Origin: Psoroptes ovis
Lineage: Eukaryota; Arthropoda; Arachnida; Sarcoptiformes; Psoroptidae
Assembly (NCBI GenBank): GCA_002943765.1
Contig: PQWQ01000033.1
Location: forward strand, 253,001 to 317,000
Direction of reading: 5' to 3'
DNA length: 64,000 nucleotides
The notes below the pieces were generated by a model. The model searched no databases. It saw only the letters and a program-made list of their open reading frames with translations, and was not told where the DNA came from. Of the stretch, positions 10,641 through 22,700 are shown piece after piece. Every line of letters starts with the position of its first letter. Position 1 is the first letter of the stretch. The position numbers were made by a program, and so were the translations under genes.

Positions 10641-12351
10641 TAATATGCGTGTATTTTCAATGAATATAAATGTTCGTCGTATAATATGGCTGATAAGAAT
10701 AAGAAAGTATTTTAATTATTATTTCATTTTGTTTGTTTGTTTCTTCTCTCGTTTTGTTTTTTGAAATATTTTAATTAAACAAATATTTCTATAATTTACT
10801 TCTTCTTCTTCTTAATTATTCAATAATTACACTCAGAGAAACTTAAACAACAAAACAAGACCAGATGCTGCTAATAACTGCTGATAACTTGTAATATTAT
10901 GGATGAAAATTCAAGTTAAAATTTTAATTAACTTAGTGTAATTAAAGTTGGTGTCTTATCTTGGTGTTGTATGCAGGAAGGCTTTTTTTCAGGAGTGAAT
11001 TATTGGAAATCATGGAAATTTCGAATCGAAAAAAATGATTTCGAAAATCGGTAAATCACGATTTTCGAAGAAGTACGACCAAGTAGTGAAAGTCAATTAC
11101 AGGGAGCTGAAATATTAAAATTTACTTGCCAATTGCAAAATTAAAAATCGACAAAAATTAAGAGTATTTAAAGGTCATAAAGGCTTGGAAAAGGTCATAA
11201 AGGTCATTTTTGTTTGAAAAGTTCCCCGATGGATATCAGTGATGTGAGATCAAATTTCAGTTTTTGAAAATTTGAAAAATTACCTTGTACCATTGACGTG
11301 CATATCAATGTGTTAATGATGATACAAATTATCAAATTATAAAGTGATTTTGATGTCATTTTGGCTGAATTACTTTTCAGGTGATGATAATCTGATGGTA
11401 ATCTAATATGTTTGATTAAATGATGAAGCTAAGAACATTTAAAAAAACGAAAAAGATCAAAAATTAAAAATGAATTCACACACACACACAACACACATAT
11501 ATAAAATCAAGAGATGCTTAAACAAAGGTGGAAATAATTTCGAAAAATTAGATTGAATCAAACTCGAAACTGACCGTAATTAATTTCGGGTGTTGAAAGG
11601 GTTAAAATTGATGGAGATTTATGGAGATTTTCAATGAATCTAACAGGTGACAAACAGCTGATGATGATCGATGACAATTAATGTTGATGATGATCAATGA
11701 TGGTGATGAACATTTGATGAAAGTGTTTAAATGAATGATTTTCAAAATGAATTATTCAAAAAAATTGTTTCGGATCCATTTAGTTGTATGGCTATGGTTG
11801 ATCTAATCACCAAGAACTACCGATATGAAATGATCGAAACAAATTCAATTAATGATCGGAGGCCACCACCAAATGGCTTCAATTGATTCAATGGCTATCG
11901 GTCGTATTGATTGATCTTTTTCGATGAATGATTCACATTCAAATACTTGTGTTCAGTCATTTGATATCTGACAAATAGATAAACTGGCAATAAGCATAAA
12001 ACAAAAAACAAAACTGAGCAAAAAACAAAAACAACTCCAATTGCAAGCAATTGAAATATATCTCCTTTCAGTCATTTCATTCCAGTCATACAGTCATTTC
12101 ATACCAGTAACATTCATTTTACATTCAATCCCGTCAATTTCTCTTCACCGAAAATGTCATGTTTTCTCATTTAAATTTGAGATCAAAGAGAATCAATATT
12201 ACTTAATGTTAAAAGGGCAAATGATTGGCCAGAAATTTTCGTATATTTTTCAATGGAGAAATGTTTGAATGGAAATATAAAACATTTCCATTCAAAAACA
12301 ATGAAATTTGAGATCAAAGTGAAAGTATTTTCATTCTTTCATTATAATATA

Positions 12352-12432
12352 TTAGGTTGTCCAAAATGTTCATTCGGATTAATCCGATAGAGTTGCTCAT
12401 GAAAATTGGCCAGAATTTTCCGGACAGCCTAA
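12352..12432 (+). mobile_element. MITE copy 10 (subfamily A)
   Basis: 81-bp palindrome; TTAGGTTGTCCAAAATGTT left arm and TTTTCCGGACAGCCTAA right end. Confidence 0.88.
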
Positions 12433-13705
12433 TACATGAGAGAAATTCATTTCGTCTGAAAATGAAAGAGATGCTACTTTCTCATCGAAAATGCCAACAA
12501 CACCAAAGCCATTCATCTTCAATAAAGAGTCGTATGTGGCGAAATACAACGGGAAAATTTGTCTCCCAAAGGAAGATTTGTAAGATTTTCTTCTTGAAAA
12601 TAGTCTAAACGTGCAATCATTTTGCAACCATTTCAACCAATTTAAGCAATTGATGAACCCAAATAAGCACCGAAAAAAAAGCCCCGAAAATCAATCAATC
12701 GATTGATTCGATTATCGAAAATATTCAAAAATTTATTAAAATTCATTCATTGATTGGATAGATCGATACAAGCACCGGTTGATAGTATCATCTTTGGAAA
12801 TTTTCAGTTTGACATTTTGACAATTTTAGAACTAATAATTACACACGGGAAAATTTCCTGAATAACAAATATATCTCGGGCAAATAATAATTACTGATCG
12901 ATTGATTGGTAATCACACAATCGATTTCAATCATTTCAATTTCATTCGATGGCAATAAAATTGAGTTTTAAATTGGACTAAAATCGAAATTAAAAGTGAA
13001 TCATCAGTGTAAATGCACTGCGAGTATTGCATTGCCAAGTAATGTACATTGAACATGCAAAGCAAATGTATAATTGGAAAATTATTACCGGAAATATTTT
13101 TCCTTTACTTATGTAATAATTATGTTTATTTCATTACATCTCGTCTTTACATGTATTTCATGTATATTCGATATGATAATTGATTCAAAAATTTAAAGAT
13201 TTCTCGGTGATTTCTTGTCTAATTGCAACATCTTTGACTGTTCCTATCCGTTGTTATTTGCTTGTTATATGTTTTTATCATATCTTCTTCGGTATTCATC
13301 TGTATTTATCTGAATTCATAATTATTTAATCATTTATTATCATCATCGGAAAATATACACGTGTTTAGAATTTGATGTATTTGAATCAAACATTTGTATG
13401 CAATAACAATAACAACAACAATGATGATTATACAATCAAATCAAATTCAAAAAACTGTACAATTATTTTCGATCATTTTTTATCAATTTTGATTTTTATA
13501 AAATTAAAACAACCATATCATAGAGATGTTGCATGATTTTTAAGCAAAATAAAATTTATTTAAAATTTAGCATGTGTAACATATATCCTATGAAAATTAT
13601 TGCCGTCGATCGTATCCAATTTCATAATTTAAATTTAAAGTGAAATACATGCTTGGAGTACAGATGAAAACGAAACGAAATGAAATAATTCACAGCGTAA
13701 AAAAA

Positions 13706-13788
13706 TTAGGCTGTCCGAAAAGTTCTGGCTGATTTTCATGAACAACTCTATTCGAATTAAGCGGAATGAAATTTTCGGACAACCTAAT
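13706..13788 (-). mobile_element. MITE copy 11 (subfamily A)
   Basis: 83-bp palindrome; TTAGGCTGTCCGAAAAGTT and TTTTCGGACAACCTAA ends. Confidence 0.88.
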
Positions 13789-14320
13789 ACCGTAACACGG
13801 AAAATCAAAAATGATGAAATCAGTGCAATGATTACCGAATCATTCGGAACATTTGTTCATCATTGTTGCGCCTGTTATTCAAAGTTATTTCAAAATGCGG
13901 AACATCTCGTGATCATCCATTGAAAAACGTGCACATTTTGCAACAATTTTGCATAAGACAAATGTTGTGACAATTTTACAAAATTCAAATTACTCATTGT
14001 GCATGCAAAATGCTGATGTCAATTGTTGATGACTTCAAATGGTTGATGCTACGCAAGCTGCGATTGACAATGGAAGTCTTTGGAAATTTTAAAGTCTATA
14101 ACTTGTCGCGCAATTTCCAAAGCTCGATTTTTGTTTCACCTTTTTTTCATGTCAAATTTCATGACGAATTTGTCCGAATTATCGTTTACCTGTTCATGTC
14201 ACGGACTTGCGGAAAACCTTGCGTGTGTGTGTGTGTAGCATGAAATTAAATGTATCTCGGAGAGAATGTGATGTGTATCTGATATGAATATTTGATGTTG
14301 TTGATGTTGAACCATTTATT

Positions 14321-14401
14321 TTGATTGTCCGAAAAATTCATTCGGCTTAATCACAATAGAGTTGCTCAATGAAAATCGGGCAGAACTTTTCGGACAACCA
14401 T
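14321..14401 (+). mobile_element. MITE copy 12 (subfamily A)
   Basis: About 80 bp; TTGATTGTCCGAAAAATT left arm and AACTTTTCGGACAACC right arm; outer TA partly lost. Confidence 0.82.
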
Positions 14402-14851
14402 TTGTTTTAATGGGAAAACAACGAAATAAAAAAAGCCAAAATTGTCCAATTGTTGTTTTCCTCCATTATTGGACTTGAACATTTGGATGTGCATGAAACA
14501 CCATTCACCATTTATTACATGGATCTCATGGATACACATTCATATCTCAAAGCGTATCAAAACAGTCATTTTGGGCGCTGAAACAGTCAAATGTTTCAAA
14601 AATCGTAAAATTTAAGGTTGGAATCATTCAGTCTTATTCAATCATTAAATCAAGCGATGCTTGAACTTATTCAGCTGTACAAATTTTTGGCTGAAATTAC
14701 TTGCACCATGTCATACATTTAAACAATATAAAATCATCATTCCGTTTGATTCAGTTTTGAAACTGAATATAAAACACATTTAATATAAAACAACTCGGAT
14801 ATCATTAATTGTAGCAAGCGAAAGATTTATGTGTGTAAAATTATAATGTAT

Positions 14852-14931
14852 ATAGGCTGTCCGGAAAGTTTTGGCCGATTTTCATGAGCAACTCTATCGA
14901 TTAATCGACCAGAACTTTTCGGACAGCCTTA
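14852..14931 (-). mobile_element. MITE copy 13 (subfamily A, rearranged)
   Basis: The left half is in reverse orientation (GTTTTGGCCGATTTTCATG) but the right half carries a CGACCAGAACTTTTCGG forward-type arm, so the core is a chimera or an internal inversion. Confidence 0.8.
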
Positions 14932-15762
14932 ATGCATTTTGTTGTTTTGTAAATCATTCATTCATTTGAAATTGAATATATTCAATTTCTGGAAAATATT
15001 TCTCACCTTATTGTTTGATTGTTCTTTTGATTCATCGTTTTATGATGATTAAGACATATGTGTGCGTATAACTCTGAAAGATGATCTTAAATCTTCAAAG
15101 AAATGTTTAAGAAATCTCAAAGACAAAACAAATTGAGCCAAAGATAATCCGAAGAAAAATCAATCTGTTAATTTTGATGATATAATTTATTGATGATTGT
15201 ATAGATGATTAATAAATATGGAATTAATAGTTTAAATAATGAGATAAAAACAGAGCAATTAAATATAATTGAAAAATGAAAATCACAAATGACAATAGTA
15301 AACCATCAACTGAGCAAATACAACAAGCGCAGCGTTTATATACACCAGATCAGCATCAAGACACGCATGTTTAATAAACAGTCATAGTTGAACTTAACAC
15401 AATCAAATTTTGCATTTTAGGTCAATTTTCCCATCACAAATGAATTAATCTGTTCGGATATTCACACAATTCAATTGTTTCTCCCAACTACAACCATCAA
15501 ACAATGACTTGTCATTGTTCCTAGTCATTTACAAGTGACAAGTGTCCAGAAATTAATTTGAAATTCAAGCACCTTCATTATGAAATTTTTGATGATTAAT
15601 GATCTGTGAAAATATGAATTATTAATGAGCCAAACAAAGTCTTTCAAACACCTTTACCTTTTACAAAGGTGCATTTGACGATTTTGGTATCCGAAAATCT
15701 TGGTATTTGAAATGAAATTGAAAGTTTTCATATTTATTTCTTTCGAGTGCATTCAAAATATA

Positions 15763-15842
15763 TTAGGCTGTCCGAAAAGTTCATCGGGCTTAATCAGTAG
15801 AGTTGCTCATGAAAATCGGCCACAACTTTACGGACAACCTTA
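15763..15842 (+). mobile_element. MITE copy 14 (subfamily A)
   Basis: About 80 bp; TTAGGCTGTCCGAAAAGTT and AACTTTACGGACAACCTTA ends. Confidence 0.87.
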
Positions 15843-16089
15843 TACATTCACATTCAAAATACATTAATCGATTGATTGATATTGGTATTGATTGATTGAT
15901 TTATTACTGTTTATTGATAAGGAAGTATATCAATATTAATGTTAATCGAAACTTTGAAATTTTATTTCATTTTTTTAATCAATGAATAATCAATGATCAG
16001 TGATCAATAATCAATCAATTATCATTGATCATAATAATGAATGAATAAATGAATATTAATTCACAATTAATTTAAACATGAATCAAGTA

Positions 16090-16170
16090 TTAGGTTGTCC
16101 GAAAAGTTCATGGCGCTTAATCACAATAGAGTTGCTCATGAAAATCGGCCAAGACTTTACGGACAATCAA
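16090..16170 (+). mobile_element. MITE copy 15 (subfamily A)
   Basis: About 81 bp; TTAGGTTGTCCGAAAAGTT left arm, GACTTTACGGACAATCAA right arm. It lies about 200 bp downstream of the cysteine-rich gene stop. Confidence 0.86.
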
Positions 16171-16382
16171 GTATATCGATTATAATAAATGAATGATAGT
16201 CTTGGGTGAATGTAAATGTTGAATATTGAAATGAATAAATTATAATTTTGGGCATTCATATAAATGCCCAAAATTGTATCATTTAAATGTATCAGAAAAT
16301 CAATTTATTATTTCAATTTATTTCGATGTGATTCGATTCGATAAATCAATCGATCGATTTTGATGAAATGGCCAAAGGCCAT

Positions 16383-17037
16383 TTATGATTTATCTTTGAT
16401 ACATTTCCCGCCATCACAACCGAATGGACATGCATCGACTGGACTTGCTTGTGACCGACGTAGAAATGGACAGCGGTAAACAATGTTAGCGACGCAATCA
16501 CTGCCCTGCAATTCTGAGCCGCAATATTTTTTTCGTCGTTGCAGATGGTCACCACAGCGGCAGCGGGGCTTGCAAGCGTTCCCTGTGGATGATGATCAAT
16601 TTTTCAACAAAGAAGAAAATCAATTAAAAATTAATAAATCATAAGGTTATAACCTTTGCCAACTACAAACCTGAAAGCGATGAACGATCACAATTCATAG
16701 TGCATTGTCGCGATGCGATTGCAATCGATCCGAAATTCGATTTACCACACAAATAAATGACATTATTTTTGCATGGTTCTGATTCGACCCTTGTTGAGGT
16801 CAAATTATCTGTGTTATTACCACTACTGCTGCTATTATTTGCGACCAAAGGTGATTGTGGCTTATTCACCAACAGCTTTTCATTCAAATCCATACCACAA
16901 TATTGTCCAAAATATTTTACGTCACATTTACAATTGATATCGGTTGATAACAATGTTCGATTATCTTCACCGTAAACAAGGCTGATCAATGCAATCATTG
17001 ATTTGATTAATAGTAATGATCGACGATGGTGATCCAT
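16383..17037 (-). CDS. Secreted cysteine-rich protein with duplicated module
   Basis: Two exons, 17037-16671 and 16582-16383, across an 88-nt GT-AG intron in phase 1, giving 188 residues. An amino-terminal hydrophobic signal (about residues 7-23) predicts secretion. Two copies of one cysteine module follow. Each has C-x-C, then a YCG motif followed shortly by Leu (YCGMDL, YCGSEL), then C-x7-C with Tyr (NNVIYLC, ANIVYRC), then 13-14 residues, then C-x3-C (CTMNC, CPFGC). Copy 1 is interrupted by a Ser/Asn-rich loop. The intron separates the two modules. The exon 1 frame alone would end in a stop just after the donor, so splicing is required. I do not recognise a named family; similar short Cys-rich secreted proteins of unknown role exist in mites and ticks. 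No active-site signature is visible and no toxin family is indicated. Confidence 0.72.
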
Positions 17038-17373
17038 AATTAGGCTTATTTGATTGGGAAAATTTTCTTATTTGAAAAATTCAAAGTAAATTTCGAAAAT
17101 CGAATCAAATCGCTCATCAAATGTAATGAAATATAAATGAATATTGACAAAATTCATATTTCCCCATTGAGGTACATTATTTATATTCGAAATTTTCTTT
17201 TAAATTTTCTTTAAAATAATTTAAAAGGGAATAATTTCGAGGGGTCAATAATTATTGATTGCAATTATTGTCTAAATTATTATCATTCTTTATTATGCAG
17301 GAAAATATATCGTGCCTAGGCTATAAATGTCAATTTTCTATCAAAATTTAATTTCGTTCAAGAACTAAAATTA

Positions 17374-17453
17374 TTAGGTTGTCCGAAAAGTTCATTCGGA
17401 TTAATCAATAGAGTTGTTCATGAAAATCGGCCAAAACTTTTCGGACAATCTAA
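17374..17453 (+). mobile_element. MITE copy 16 (subfamily A)
   Basis: 80-bp palindrome; TTAGGTTGTCCGAAAAGTT and AACTTTTCGGACAATCTAA ends, flanked by TA. Confidence 0.9.
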
Positions 17454-17808
17454 TGTATTGCTTCTTCTCTCGAGAAATCATTTTCCAAAGAAAATTTTCT
17501 TAATGACAATTCTTAGTAATTCTTATTCTTGAATTCTCATGTAAAATTACATTAAAATTGAATCGATTTTTTTGAAATTTTTAATTTTGAATCGATTCGT
17601 CGTCATTATAACTTTTATTATCGATTTTCAAACAATTTCTTAAACAATTTTAAAAAATAAATTTTACAGGGACAATACCTTGAACTTTGATTTTTTTCAA
17701 TCGTTTGTTTCATTTCATTGATTTGTTTTGTTTCGAAACAATTCAAACAAATCAAAATTTCAACTCTTTGAATGAATGTCTGATTGTCATTTACCAAAGT
17801 TGTTTGTA

Positions 17809-17888
17809 TTAGGCTGTCCGAAAAGTTTTGGCCGATTTTCATTAGAAACTTTATTGATTAAGCGGAATGAACTATCAGGGCAGCCTAA
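17809..17888 (-). mobile_element. MITE copy 17 (subfamily A)
   Basis: 80 bp; TTAGGCTGTCCGAAAAGTT left arm, but a decayed right arm AACTATCAGGGCAGCCTAA. Confidence 0.83.
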
Positions 17889-18536
17889 TACTATACACAA
17901 AATGGACAATGGTCAAGGAGAACAGAAACGATTCAAACAAATATGAAACAAATCAATCAAATAGTTGATTGATTGGTCAATCAATCGACCATTTCAGAAT
18001 GGAGAAAATTGAACAAAGTCAAAAACAAACAAATTTCATTGGAAATTGCTTTGATTACAAATTACTGACCTTAATTTCGAATTGGTCAACAAAATTTTGC
18101 AAAATTGAAATCTATACACTGGACAAATGCTGCAAATTGATCAGAGAAATCAATCAATCATAAATTAATTATGATTCAATTACACTGATTCATTCAACTC
18201 TTTGTGTGTATTGGTGAAACATTTCTGATTGATAAATGATTAAAAACAATTTTTGAATGTTTTTCGAAGAAATAAATGATTGCAAAATATCACAAATACA
18301 AGAAATAATTAATTTTCAATTACATAAAATATGTATTGATGATCATGTGATTATTGAATGGGAAATCAATACATATTTGTGCTCGATATACGATTATTTA
18401 GTTTTTGAAAATTTAAAAATTATTTCAAAAAAAAACATTTAAATCGTTTAATGTTGCATGAAATTTTTCCAAAAAAATTTTCTACTTTAAAGTTCAAAAA
18501 CTAAATTTGGAAAAAATGTCTCTTACTATTGCCGAT

Positions 18537-18596
18537 GACGTATTAATACGTTTTTTGCTAATCCACTTATGAGTGTTTTTGACGTAGTAATACGTC
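18537..18596. repeat. Paired GACGTA...TACGTC palindromes, locus 2
   Basis: GACGTATTAATACGTT at 18537 and GACGTAGTAATACGTC at 18581, starts 44 bp apart, followed by a TTGCCGGCC block near 18620. Locus 3 has the same arrangement. Confidence 0.55.
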
Positions 18597-19788
18597 ATTA
18601 ATTAGGCAGCATTCATAAATTGCCGGCCACAAATCGACAAATACAAAATTTTTCTACGGACTTCACAGTATTACTCATCATAAACTCATCAATAATTGTA
18701 AGCTTTTTGCTTGCAATTTTCCCTTCACATTTTTCTACTTGATTTGATTAATTCAAATTTTGCATATCAGTGCAATATTCATTCACAGACCATCAATTAT
18801 TATTGGTGGTGGGCATTTACAACATGAAAAATCTAATAAATTTTCTCCCTTCAAACAAAAATACGAAACCAGAGACACGATTGAAATTTCAATTAAATAC
18901 AATTTGATATTTATTCTTCATTCATTAATAATTAACAACAAATACTTGAATCGAATGTGACAAGTCGTATTAATTGATTGCTATATTTGAATATGTGTAG
19001 GCGTGTATAAGTATTTAAATTAATTTTTACTTGGACAACAACAACGATGTTTAACAAAGGATCATGATTCATATATGAACATTTATGTATTACGATGATT
19101 GTACATGTCAAATAATCAATGTTAAAAATGTAATAGAAAATATTTGAACGAACAAATAAACAAACGAAAAAATTTTTGACAAAAAATGTTTTGACATGTG
19201 ACATTCATTCATTTAAAAAATTGTTTTTTATCAAATATTGAACGAATGACAACCGAAAAAAAAAATTCACAACCAAATGAATGTGTTTTATGTGTGTTTT
19301 AAATTTATGTATTTTATAATGGAAATGTTTGAAATTTCAATTTAAAATTTCGCACATTTTTTTTTCGATCCAAATTTTGAAATTGTTGAATTTGGATCAA
19401 GTCAAATCAATTGAATCAAATGAAATCAGTGAAATTCAATGAATTTTCAGGGAAATTCAGCGAAATCAATGATTTCAGTGAGATTCAGTTCTGGATTTTT
19501 TGTTGTCGTAAACAAATTCAATACATTTAATGGATTTATTGGATGTATTGGATGTTTACGATGTTTGTACAATTTTTCCAATCCATAAGGTCCAAACAAT
19601 TGATTTTCAATGATTTTCAGCGATTTTTTCATGTGTACAATTTGTTCGATTTTCGAATAGGTCAGCATTTTTCTTCAATTGAATCTATTCGAATGGATTT
19701 CTGTAATTTTTTTCCAGGGGTTTATTAAGGCCAAAATTGTTTATTTTCTAAGGTTTATTCAAAGTAATATTAATGGAGCCCGTGTGTT

Positions 19789-22700
19789 TCAATTCGAAAT
19801 TCGAATCGGATGATCATATTCGGCCGTCGTTTCTTCGATCCATTCCAAATATTTCGGTACATTCGTATAGATACCGGGTAATTTAGGCTGAGCACAGTTG
19901 ATGCCCCATGATACGATACCGGCTACGAACCAACTTTGATCCATATTATTACACAACAATGGGCCACCACTATCACCTTGACATGCATCTTTTTTACCTT
20001 GTTCATAGCCGGCACAAACCATTGTTGTCGGAATGGGTATCGGATGATATGGCAGTTGCTTGCCATACCATTCAATACATTTCATATGTGATACGATAGG
20101 CACTTCTACTTCATGTATTGCCGATTGATAATCAGCATAATCATCATGGATTTTTTTACCCCATCCAATCACCATACATTTGGTACCTTTGAAATTTGTT
20201 TCCAAAGGGAAATTTAATGAAAAATTCATGAAATAATGGAATTTCATTCATAGAATATATGACAGGAGAGAGAATAGATTACACAAATAAAAAAATAATT
20301 AATTATTTAATTAAATGCAATATTATTAGGTTGTCCGAAAAGTTCATTCGGCTTAATCCAATCGGAGTTGCTCATTGAAAAAATTAAAAAATCAGCCAAA
20401 ACTTTTCGGACAACCTAATACTTTATGGTTCATGGAACCATATCAAATAATCATAATACCTGGTTCAACTTCAATGCTTGAATTTGCCGGAAGACAAACT
20501 GGCCGTAAAAATTCATCAAATTCAATTCTTTTTTCCAACAGTACCAGAGCGATATCATCCGAATAAAAATAATCTACGGACATTTGAAAATCTGGATGTT
20601 TAATTAATTTGGCCACCTGTCGTTGCCGTACGAACAATGGTGATGATGTACGGCGAGTGACGCCCAAATTGATTGTCCAACCAGCTGTATTGTTTTTACT
20701 TTTGGAAATTAAACAAAACAAATTATTCAGGGGTCAACAAGGCCTCAAACAAGGCCCAATCAAATTTGAAATTTCCAAAATTGAAAAAACTTACGTCCCG
20801 ATACAATGAGCAGCTGTCAGTACCCACCATTCGGATATCAAAACACCGGCACAAAAAAATACTTCGGCTGGACCCCCGTGAAACGATACCAGCCATGGCC
20901 ATTTACCTGGGTATGATTCTTCACCACCAACAATTCGTGTATTACGACGTTTACGTTGATGAAACAGTGATGGTCGGCCACATTTAAAATTATTACATTT
21001 AATATGTACAATCGTATCGGAATCTTTACATTTTTCATTATTTTTTGGATTATTATTATTGAATATATTGGCTATTCGATGATTTGAAGGGCTATAGCCT
21101 TGAATACCATGCCTATTATAATCACTATTACGAAATGATTGATACGATGAAATATCATCATCAATGTAATCAAATCTTCGGATGTCATCTTGAAGTCTTG
21201 TCTCGTTTGATTGTTGATATCCGAGCAGATGACATATTTGATCACTATGTTCGGGTACTTGCCAATTTTCCCCGCATATTTCATTCCATTGATTATACAC
21301 AGGGTTCCATACCTGTAGTTTACCTTCACCACCATTCATACCCATTGTTTCACTGAGGCGAACTGGAAATTGATTGGGAAAAATAATAAGAACAAATAAA
21401 TGATTATCTTTTGATAAATAATTATATGATAAGGTTGTTCGAAAAGTTCATTCCGGTTAATCACGATAGAGTTGCACATGAAAATCGGCCAAAACTTCCC
21501 GGACAACCCAAAATAAAATATATCATGGTATCATGCATTGATAATGACATTTATAATTTTGAATTTTCGATCAATGTAAATAATACAATCGATTATTATA
21601 TTTACATTCATCAAAATTCATCCAATCAAAAAAAAATCAAATTAAATATCTATTAGGTTGTCCGTAAAGTTCATTCGGTTTAATCAAATAGAGTTGTTCA
21701 TAGAAATAAGCCAAAACTTTTCGGACAACTTAAAATTTAAATATAGAAATAGACAAATGATACATACAACATTGTCGTTCATCACGACCATCGGGACAAT
21801 CTTGTTTACCATCACAAATATGGCTACGATTAATGCAAACATTATGGCTACAATAATATTGATTATCATTACATTCATAACAATGTTTTTCATCCAATGA
21901 ATCATTACAATCCATGTAGCCATCACATTTCCAATTTGGCGGTATACAACGGGTTTGATCACAGCGGAAACCATTTTCTTTACAAACTATTCCATTCAAC
22001 AATGATAAATAAATGAAAAATATGGATAAATATAATGATTTATATTTTTAGGTATTTATTTTTCAAAGATTTATATGAAATTTAAATAAATAAATAAATA
22101 AATAAATGAATACAAAGATTTTCAAATGAAAATCTTTGTATTTCGAGTGTAAAATTCATTAAAATTTTTGTGGAACAATGGACCCTGTTGTTGTATTCGT
22201 ATCTTCGCGTTTACCTTTGAAATTTTCTTTAAAATACAATATTCAAAATTGTAATTGTCTTCAATTTCATCTTCAATTTCACAATGATCCATATGAAATT
22301 GAAAGTTTTAATTCAAATTTCTTTTTGAAAATGACATGAAATTGGAATGAAATGAATGATTGTAAATGATGATGATACATTTCACCTAAATGAAATAACA
22401 TAGACAAATGTTGGCTGGCTATTTCTAAGGCTATTGGCTTAGTCAAGTCTATGGAGTTCAATCTGTATGATGATGATGATGATGATTTGCATTAATACAT
22501 ATATATCATTTCAAAGAAAAACAAATTCGAAAAGATTTTCGAAATGAATAGGCAAATAAAACAACTTTCTATTATTAAACTGAATTGGTTTTCTATAAAA
22601 GTGTTTGACATTTTGCTTATTTGTGTATTGTATTTGCAATTGCAATCATTTTTGTTAATACAAATAACAAGACAATCATTCGTTCATTCATTTCATTCAA

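Larger units (their letters stand above)
8983..16382. other. 7.4-kb non-coding region, MITE-rich
   Basis: No frame with convincing coding character, splice context or family resemblance. It carries ten mariner-type MITEs (copies 6-15), one member of the GACGTA...TACGTC palindrome family at 9604 and many AT-rich simple repeats. A hydrophobic frame at 10372-10464 has signal-like character but ends immediately and lacks a supported second exon. The 5' exon(s) of the unidentified gene at 8.4-9.0 kb could be hidden here. Confidence 0.5.
17038..19788. other. Intergenic, MITEs and one palindrome pair
   Basis: 2.75 kb between the Cys-rich gene and the corin-like gene 3' end. It carries MITE copies 16 and 17 and the paired GACGTA palindromes at 18537-18596. 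No coding frame is supported. Confidence 0.55.
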
